Of a DNA stretch of 64,000 nt, positions 56,501 to 64,000 are shown piece by piece. The position numbers and the translations under genes are program-made. Every line of letters begins with the position of its first letter. Position 1 is the first letter of the stretch. The notes under the pieces are model-generated. The model did not search any database and had not been told where the DNA came from. It saw only the letters and a program-made list of their open reading frames with translations. The stretch lies in assembly GCA_025331435.1 (NCBI GenBank), contig JAIWNI010000007.1:248001-312000 (forward strand), written 5' to 3'. The stretch is from Choanephora cucurbitarum (Eukaryota > Mucoromycota > Mucoromycetes > Mucorales > Choanephoraceae).

Positions 56501-56562
56501 GCTGGTGCCTTTTTGATGAATGAAGGCTTTTTGGCGTTTGACAATGCTTTTTTTGCTACCAT
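53527..56562 (-). CDS. DBP10: ATP-dependent RNA helicase Dbp10/DDX54
   Basis: Exons 56562-56043, 55986-54235 and 54182-53527 give 975 residues. The first 170 residues are Lys-rich then Asp/Glu/Ser-rich, including an A-K-K-x-P repeat near the start. Helicase motifs: [21 protein letters not shown] (about residue 215), [22 protein letters not shown] (about 319), SATLPK (about 347), [20 protein letters not shown] and [13 protein letters not shown] (about 532). A basic insert ([17 protein letters not shown]) splits the two RecA domains. The DBP10CT domain ([20 protein letters not shown]) begins the last exon, and the protein ends in a basic nucleolar-type tail. Dbp10 acts in 60S subunit assembly around the peptidyl-transferase centre. 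Intron 1 restores [14 protein letters not shown]. Confidence 0.96.
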
Positions 56563-57737
56563 CGATCTAATCAAAGTAGTTGAAAGCAGAAAAATAGAAA
56601 GGTTAGGAAAATTTTATAGTGCACAATCAGTGGCTTGAATAAGTCTATTTTCTCTTGAGTTTGAAATTGCATTTTTTTTTTATTTTGAAAGAAAATGTCT
56701 CTCCTCAGGGACTATACACAATTGGATTCAAGGGACGCGCTTTATTTTTTCGATAAAATGAAACTAAAAAAAAAGTCTTCATGTATTTCGAGTAAACACA
56801 GGCGCACACGATTGTAAGCAAACAGTTCAAATGAGAGATAACCAAGTCATAGAAAAGGCAGAATTACTTGATGTCCAATTGATTTACGCAGTTTAAATAT
56901 GTGTATCTGCATAAATTGATCTTATTGACCTTCAATAAATAACAGTTTTAAGTTAATTCTGTCAAGTGTATAATGAGTCAGTTGGAGTAGAAGAAGAGAA
57001 AAAAGAAAGGCAATCAAATCACTCTATATTTGAATTCTTTGCTAAAAAAAAAGGAACAAGATAAAGCTGATCCTAATTACAAAAGAGCCATTCTCCTTAT
57101 TTCAGACCCTCACATAAGCACAAATGATAACTATCTTCCTAAAGCTTTATACTTGTCAGTATAATCAAATCTTTTGTGTTTATTATATAACGTCTGTTTC
57201 TGTCAGGCTTATGTAGATGATTATTCTCTGTTCTCAAAAGTAAATCACAAAGAAGAAACTATTATGCGACTAACAATGTTTTGTATGTCTTTCTTAACTT
57301 TGAGTGATAATAGAAATAACGAAGAAAAAGAATCAAACATAACGTTACTTGTACAGTGAAAAGCTTTTTTTTTTAATTCATTTATTTATTTATTTGATTG
57401 ACTACATATATTTATTCTATCATTTTTTGCCAGCCTTTAGTTTCACTTCTGTTGAAAGAAGTTACTTACGAGAGTAGCCGCGAGAAGGCATCTGGTCTGT
57501 ACTCCCACTTACCTTAAATTCCTCGAGCATCTACCTTCCCGTGGAAGCTACAAACAAAAAACGGTGAGTCAGACATTAAATATTTAAAAAAAAGGAAGGC
57601 TAGATCCCATGACAAAAAACAAGGCTTGACATCAGGAAGAGGAGGGGGGAGAACTAAGGAACTCGGCTAACTTTGGAGCTTGGTAAGCAAAGCAACTAAG
57701 GAACTAAGGAACTAAGGCGGCCAGACACTAGACGAGA
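56563..57737. other. Intergenic region upstream of DBP10
   Basis: AT-rich, no supported gene. ORF 57174-57359 is short and without domain. Near 57680-57716 a short ACTAAGGA-type repeat precedes the minisatellite. Confidence 0.45.
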
Positions 57738-57925
57738 GCCAAAAGAGAACCAAGAGAGAGGACCTTAGAACCAAGAGAGAACCAAGAGAGAACCAAGAGA
57801 ACCAAGAGAACCAAGAGAACCAAGAGAACCATGAGAGAACCAAGAGAGGACCTTAGAACCAAGAGAACCTTAGAGACAGAGCACCAAAGAACCAAAGCGC
57901 CGAAGAACCAAAGAACCCCAAAGAT
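57738..57925. repeat. GAACCAAGA minisatellite
   Basis: Units of 9 bp (AACCAAGAG) and 11 bp (AGAGAACCAAG) alternate in tandem, interspersed twice with GGACCTTAGAACC. Flanking variants (GAACCAAAG) extend it. The reverse strand reads as a Leu/Val/Ser repeat ORF, which I take to be an artefact of the repeat. Confidence 0.8.
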
Positions 57926-59979
57926 TGAAATAAGAGAGAGAGACATATAATAAAAGAAAGGAAGTAGTGGATGTATGAATAGAAGAAGAAGAAAAAACAA
58001 AGAGTGAAAGAATTGAGCTTTTTTTTATATGGTCTTGACTTCCGTCAAATTGGCCTTAGTCTGTTATAGACATTTTTCAGCTTAGCTATTGCTTTCATCA
58101 CATGCAGTACACACTACCACCCTAACAACCAATCGCTTCTCTTCCTGTCTATCTTTTTTTTTTCTTACCTCACACACACTCTCTCTTTCTTTCTCTTTCT
58201 CCTTCAAACGTTTCATACACTTGTTACACTTGAGCTATCAAGAGTCGAGACCTTCCTCTTTAATTCCCCTTCTTTCCTAACGCTTTGGGATTGTTGGATC
58301 GATCTTTATGCAGGCATAACTGTGTAATTCTGTACAACACCACTAGTCTGCTTTTTTTTTCTTTTGGTAATGGTTTGGTTTCAGTTCTCCTTAACAACAA
58401 AAGATAACGTGTTTGTTGGGAGTTACAGACAAGGGTAAATTAGAGAGATGCGGCGCTGATACAGTGTCTTTTCTTTTATCTCACACTACAAACAAGAAAA
58501 GGAGATGAGAGATAAAAGAAAAAAGACAAGAAAGAACAATAAGGACAATAAGGAGAAACAAAATGTTCAAAGCAATCACGTGAAAAGTACACTAAACTTT
58601 CCTTTTGTTTCTGCTCACTTTGCAAAAAACCGCGTTTTTTACCTTCGTTTTGTCATGATAAGTGAATAGTACAATCCATACACGTACCTTCTATCTAGTA
58701 CGCTCTCGATCAACAGGCAGTCGCCTTTTTTTTTTCTTTTGATTATGAGAATAGTAAAACTCTATTTGTTTATGGTTACCTACTAATTGGATTTCCTTTT
58801 CAAGCAACACTCTCTAAACCATCGCATGGCATCTCTCTTTCTCTGTCACTTTCTTTTTTTTTCTTCTTTTCTTCGAGTGCAACGAGTATATACCAAAAGC
58901 CCATCGCGCTATATCTTTACGTGCCAGTTAGACATGCAGTAGTATACAACTACAAAGACATAAAGAAACTTTTTTTTACTTTCTTTCGGTAGTGCACCCG
59001 AAGAAAACCTGTCAAATTTACAAACCCAGAAAGGAAGCTTATTTTTTTTTTTGGTTCATTGTTTATTTTCTGAACAAGGAGGTGTCACAATCAATGCATC
59101 TAGTTTTTTTTTCTTGCTTTCTCTTTTTTTTTTACAATATACTATATACAGTCTAGAAACAACAGATAATGTAGTCATTACCACCTTGTTTGCACAATCT
59201 TTAGAAAAGGTAAAAATGTACTATCTGCCAGTCAAAAAAGGCGAGAAAGATAAAAAAGGAAAAAGAAAAAGATCGCCAACTTCGGCCATCCAAATTTAGT
59301 AATGGTAGTAACAATAGTAGAAGTTGTTGTGTTTGAAATGATGTTGATACTTTCTCTCAACAAACTGGTGCTAAAAAGTATAAGACTGTAGCCAAGCAAA
59401 ACGAAATCTCTAGAAAGCTAGTTCTTCCAGTATCAAGCACCTTGATGTTGAGAATGATGAACGTAGGAAAGCAATCAGATCGTGTTGACAGACCAGAGAG
59501 CAATGACTGCGCAGTCGATCTTCAAAGCATATCAGCAGACTGGCAAAATCACCCAAGATAGTTAAATGAGAACTGCGTCATTTGTCTATTGATAAGGCAT
59601 GACCTGTGTCAATGCGATAACTAATTTAGTAAATAAACAAAAAAGAAGAAGGGAAGGGAAGGGGAGAGAAAGAGACAAATCAGAATACGCGTGGTGTAAC
59701 GCATCCGTGCATGTTTGTTTATACTGTTGTTTACTAGACAAGAGGAGAATATGATGAAAAGCTTGCGAGCAAAGGAATAGCGAGAAGAGAGTGAAGGGTT
59801 TTTTAGTGACAGTGATGGTCAGATCAGAATGTCAGTCTGTTGTGTATATGTTTCTTATTGATGCTTTCGCAATACCAACACAGCTTTTGGTTGAGAAGCT
59901 AGTGCTGGGTGTACCAAAGTACACAAGATGCACAGAGAATCTCAATTTTTTGGTGGTAGTTGATCTTCATATCACTCCT
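57926..59979. other. Intergenic region with microsatellite-like tracts
   Basis: 2 kb without a supported gene. It has pyrimidine-rich stretches (58150-58205), many A or T homopolymers, and purine runs (58495-58560). ORF 59051-59299 ends in a Lys-rich stretch but has no domain. Downstream of 59340 the plus strand may carry unrecognisable 5' parts of the decayed PD-(D/E)XK-like copy. Confidence 0.4.
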
Positions 59980-60420
59980 TGCACTCAGAATCAGCCAAAG
60001 TATGCAACATTAATGGACAAAAAATTGACATGAAATCGACAAGTGCCAACGGTATTGAAGTTACTCTGTGTGAGTTTAAGAGGAATGTTGACAGAAACAA
60101 GTTGGCCGAGCAACAAGGCAAATGCTGTCGCTTGAACGTTGCCCTACTTGAAGATTCAGAGCCCATCAGGATAAGCGATAGAGTGATCACAACGACTCGG
60201 GTGATATATGATTGTAGTGCTTTGTTAACACTTGATGCCTACAATGCTTGGTTTCAGGCTGTCAAGACAAGCTTATTGCCATTGAAAAAGGCATGGATGA
60301 CATCTATCTTGTCTATCTCATCGACAATGCAGAGGCTCCCACTGATCAAATGCTTTTGGATGACGTGCTTGTCCAAAGCATCACGACATTATACCAATGG
60401 AAAGCTATTATCTTTCTTTA
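59980..60420 (+). pseudogene. PD-(D/E)XK-nuclease-like family member, decayed copy
   Basis: The plus strand reads INGQKIDMKSTSANGIEVTL then CEFKRNVDRNKLAEQQGKCC, nearly the same as the core of the paralogue at 45.3-45.5 kb. After the intron position shared with that gene, the continuation GCQDKLIAIEKGMDDIYLVY and SITTLYQWK lies in another frame. The only GT/AG pair at that place (a GTGATA donor and a TTTCAG acceptor) leaves the reading one base out. N-terminal exons cannot be recognised upstream and the C-terminal exon is missing. It is a decayed copy. Confidence 0.65.
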
Positions 60421-61107
60421 CTTGATCAATAGTGGTAGTAACAATTGTTATAGTCTTGCCTTGTGAACTTTTCTAACAAAGCCAAACTAAACAACATTTT
60501 CTTAGTCCCTATCACAATAAAAAAATCGGATTTGCTTCTTTGTTTACATCAAAGTCCCAACGCAAGAAGCAACAAAGAAGCAGTAGCTGAGCAAAGTAAA
60601 TTGTTTTCTCTATCTGCCTTTCTTGTTTGTACAATTGGAAGACCAAGATAAAGCGATACTCGCGATAACTGTTCTAACTTGCCAATAAAACAAAATATAA
60701 ATGACAGTTAATTTTAGAATTAATTTTACGGTATCCACATATCTACTCAGATGTACAGCTAGATAGTTATAGTGCGATACATACTGCCTATGACCAAGCT
60801 TCCTAAAACTTAAGAGATGAATGTTGATGAGGCTTCTTTCAGCTGAGTTTTAATTAATTCAAGAAATTATTATCTTTTAAAGAGCACAACTTTGAAAATG
60901 TAAAGTGACGAAGTAGAATGAATATGGAAACTAACAGCACCTGCATAAATCCGCCAGTATGAGCTCCAGATTGGTACTAGTTTCATTAAAACCGAATGGG
61001 TGTAACTCGAGAAAAATAAAATCGGATGAGTATAACAAATGCAATCAAAATTGGCTGTACCTTAATTTGTGTTGCTTTTTCTTTTTTGAAACTTATATGC
61101 ATCTGTC
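60421..61107. other. Intergenic region upstream of COG4
   Basis: AT-rich DNA with no supported gene; the last 100 bp is a T-rich leader before the COG4 ATG. Confidence 0.5.
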
Positions 61108-63788
61108 ATGCCTGCTATCGACTTGCTTGACACAACCAAAAGAGATGAGCCTTCAAGAAGATATGAAGAATTAACCAACATTGACGAGATCCAAGAATGT
61201 CTTCGGTTGATAGACGAAGAAGAGACTCGTATTGATGCTAGCTTAGATGCCATGTTATCTCAAGAGATTCAACTGGACGCGTCTCTTGAAAGTTTTGGTT
61301 TGTTAAGGTAAGGCTGGTCATTATAGCGAGTCTATGGTTGTTGACGCCTTAGATAGAGAACAGCTGACAGAATTGCAACAGAGTGCCTCTCAAGTAACAG
61401 TTACAGTCGACAAAACTTCACAACTAGCAGAAGTCATCAGTCAGAAAGTGCGACAGCTAGATCAAGAGCAATCAAGAGCACGACAAGCTATTCAGTATGT
61501 TGAGGATGTACAAGAACTCAAGTACTGTGTAGCTAATCTACAAGAAGCCATAGAAAAAAGAGAATACGATGAAGCCGCTCTGTTGTTACAGAGAGCATCC
61601 AAGATCGATTCAGCCATTTTAAATGGATCTTTGGCTGAATTCACTGTGGTATGTAATTTCATTGGGGGGAGGGGTTTTACTGTTTGTACTGAATGAAGAT
61701 ATGAAAGCCTACTTCAGAACATCCAGATCATCCAGCAAAGACACTGTCTGATGCAAAGGCGAACCTATTCAACATCTTCTCCACACGATTTGATGATGCC
61801 GTTGCCCAAAGAAATCAAGTGGATATCACTCGCTATTTCAAGCTGTTTCCTTTAATCAACTGCCAAACCGAGGGATTAGACAAATACTCGAGATTTGTCT
61901 GCAATATTATTCGAGCAAGATGTGCAGAGGAACTCAAGACGGGCACTGGTAAAGAAGTCTATTTGAGTTGATAGATAGTGGATCACTTACACCTGTTTTA
62001 ATAGTATCAGCACCCACATATTTTGCTGATGCACTGACACGTTTGTTCGAAAATATTGCAGTCATCATTGATCAACATCAGCCTTTAGTGGAGTTACATT
62101 ACGGCAAAGGAAAGATGCTTCGAGTGATCCAACGTCTTCAGGAAGAAAGTGACAGTCAAAGTATCACTATTGTGGATAAATTTCTAAAGGCCCGTCGAAT
62201 TGAATCCAAGGTATTTTTCTTTAGGTCATGTCGATTTAATATCAGGCTGATATGCATCTCTTTTCCATATGATAGCTAGTTGAAATTCAATGCCTTTTGA
62301 TCTCTATGATGCGAGCATCCAATACGCCAGGCAAAACAACACAGACGAACAGTCCATCTCCAACTGATCAAGAGACAACTAATCCTTTAATTGAACCTCG
62401 CCAGTTGGATGCTAATCTGTACGAGCTCTCTTTGCTCTGCCAACGAAGCGTCTTGTTCAACAGTTTCCTAAATGAAAGAGCCAATGAACAAATGCGCCTA
62501 CTTGAGTCAGACGAGACGGAAAAAGAAATGGTCATGAAGGGCAAGGATCGTCGTTTCTATAGTGACAATGGATTGTTGTTATCTTCAGGGCTGACAAAGC
62601 GTATTCGAGAATTGATGAACTCCTATCTTGTGATTGATGAATATCTATTGAAAAAGACAATAGACAGAGCCATTCAGTTAGATGATTATGATGGATCTTC
62701 GTCGCATACATCCAGCTGTGTGGATGATGTCTTCTTCATTCTCAAGACAGTAGTGAAACGAGCCATTTCCACCTATGAGCCTGAAGTAGTAGCCTCTACA
62801 ACCCGGGCTGTCATGAAAGTACTTGAGCTGAGCTATCTAAACCCATTTCAACAAAAGATGTCTACTGTCTTCACTTCCTATGATACTACCGGGAGAAATG
62901 CAGAAAAAGGGATTGAAATGGCCAAGATCAGCTATATGGTTGTTTTGAATAACTTAGATGTTAGTGCAGATTATACTCATCGATTAGTGAAAGAAGTAGA
63001 GCCAGATGTCACTCATGGTATCTGGCTAGATGAAGACAATGATATCCAGAAAACCATAGCTTATCTAAAAGACTTTGAGACATTTTCAGATAAGTTTAAG
63101 CAAACATTACAGGTAAAGAAACGAAAAGCAAAGGTCAACGCGTTTTTTTTACTCATGTTAATTGAATAGCATGGTATAGAGCAACTTGTCAATCAAATAT
63201 TAAAACCTCGCATTCGACCTTTGTTTCAGGAAGCATACCGTGAAGTCAAATATGTGCTTGAAGAAGATGAATACAATGAAGCTGATATTGAAGAGCGCTT
63301 CCTGAAACGGTTCCGTAGAGGCTTTGATAGTTTGGTGGCTATCTATCGACGTACATTGACAGAGTCCAATTTTAATACACTGATTGGACTCTTGGTTGAT
63401 GCTCTCACAGCTCAATGGGAGCGTATCGTGATTCAGACACGCTTCAATCAGTATGGTGCACTTCGATTTGATAAGGATTTAAGATCAGTCATCCTCTACC
63501 TATCTACTCTTACCGAATGGATGTCCCGAGACCGATTTACTCGTTTAAATCAAATGTCTATTTTATTGAATTTTGAAGAGGTAAAGCAATTGATAGAACA
63601 ACAAGGTCAATTTACTTACATCTTGTCTTCCTTAGCCTTCCGAGATCTATGACTATTGGGGAAGTAAATCTAGCCCAGTTAGTTGGCGTCTAACTGTGAC
63701 TGAAGTGAAAAAGATATTAGCTTTAAGGCTTGATTTTGATGCAGATGAAGTGGCCAATCTATTACCGAAAAACCATGCTGGTGTTTAA
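61108..63788 (+). CDS. COG4: Conserved oligomeric Golgi complex subunit 4
   Basis: Seven exons close in frame: 61108-61307, 61327-61648, 61708-61948, 62005-62210, 62276-63112, 63170-63580 and 63636-63788, giving 789 residues. COG4 belongs to lobe A of the COG tether, which guides retrograde vesicles within the Golgi. The N-terminal coiled coil contains LAEVISQKVRQLDQEQSRAR and VEDVQELKYCVANLQEAIEK. The middle has NLFNIFSTRFDDAVAQRNQ, VDDVFFILKTVVKRAIST and GRNAEKGIEMAKISYMVVLN. The end WRLTVTEVKKILALRLDF matches the family's C-terminus. The first intron would be only 19 nt (61308-61326, GTAAGGCTGG...TATAG); it restores LESFGLLRSESMVVDAL. A one-base indel is the alternative explanation. Confidence 0.93.
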
Positions 63789-64000
63789 ATATAGAGTTCA
63801 TTATTTTTTTTTAAAATTGATTCTTTTTCACTTTTTGTTTATATCTGTATTTATGCCTATTATTAGTTATTTAGAAACAGTAAGAACGTTAATGGAGGGG
63901 AAGAACCACGCTAAGAAGTTGTCGATAGACTAGCCAAGTACTCTATACTGTGCAAGAACCTAATAGTCAAATAGTAGAACAAGTACCTGCCAAACAGTTA
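63789..64000. other. 3' flank of COG4 to window end
   Basis: About 210 bp. A 26-codon ATG ORF begins at 63855 (MPIISYLETVRTLMEGKNHA) and could be the first exon of a further gene, but nothing downstream in the window confirms it. Confidence 0.3.

Noticed and set aside
57728..58000. Leu/Val/Ser-rich ORF on the minus strand
   Set aside because: It is generated by the GAACCAAGA minisatellite and its flank; no start context, no family.
1..64000. CRISPR arrays, operons, Shine-Dalgarno sites, prophage
   Set aside because: The window is eukaryotic: introns, monocistronic genes and fungal families; no regularly spaced repeat array is present.

Overview
The window looks like nuclear DNA of an early-diverging filamentous fungus, most likely Mucoromycota (Mucorales). 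The evidence is AT-rich intergenic DNA, many short GT-AG introns (about 45-80 nt) with CTAAT/CTAAC-type branch sites, fungal housekeeping genes, a LEUNIG-type LisH/WD40 corepressor, and repeat families of a kind I associate with Mucorales genomes. The species cannot be fixed from the sequence. Exon coordinates were read by hand; unless an entry says otherwise, the quoted splice junctions keep the reading frame through the whole gene.

Layout. 1-117: 3' end of an SLC25 mitochondrial carrier. 240-1634 (-): argininosuccinate lyase. 1942-3382 (-): alpha-methylacyl-CoA racemase. 4285-7682 (+): Nup133-type nucleoporin in 15 exons, ending 42 bp from the convergent tRNA methyltransferase TRM13 (7725-9410, -). 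9666-10636 (-): ribosomal protein S0/uS2. 12940-14792 (+): Rok1/DDX52 helicase. 16379-18824 (+): TBC-domain RabGAP, whose stop lies 8 bp from the stop of glutamate 5-kinase (18833-20142, -). 21865-22316 (+): Ser/Ala-rich secreted, probably GPI-anchored protein. 22932-24651 (+): phosphatidylglycerophosphate synthase PGS1. 24920-27516 (-): Cdc24-type RhoGEF. 34905-35225 (+): small Cys-rich protein. 35559-39576 (-): LEUNIG-like corepressor. 51494-51850 (-): unknown small ORF. 51961-53317 (-): mitochondrial enoyl reductase ETR1. 53527-56562 (-): Dbp10/DDX54 helicase. 61108-63788 (+): COG4.

Two gene-poor stretches (27.5-34.9 kb and 40-51.5 kb) and a smaller one at 57-61 kb are accessory. They hold four members of a dispersed family with a PD-(D/E)XK-nuclease-like signature: one intact 8-exon gene at 41.2-42.9 kb, one nearly intact paralogue at 44.9-46.0 kb, one doubtful copy at 31.4-32.6 kb and one decayed copy at 60 kb. 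They also hold a decayed Mutator-like (MULE) transposon with terminal inverted repeats, a Tc1-like transposase remnant, a LINE remnant, and two short TA-flanked MITEs. One MITE sits in the duplicated 5' flank of a PD-(D/E)XK-like paralogue, so its empty site can be read from the other paralogue.

Two amino-acid biosynthesis genes, argininosuccinate lyase and glutamate kinase, each carry a Gcn4/Cpc1-type TGACTCA about 90-110 bp upstream of the start, which fits cross-pathway amino-acid control. COG4 appears to contain a 19-nt intron, which would be exceptionally short for a fungus.
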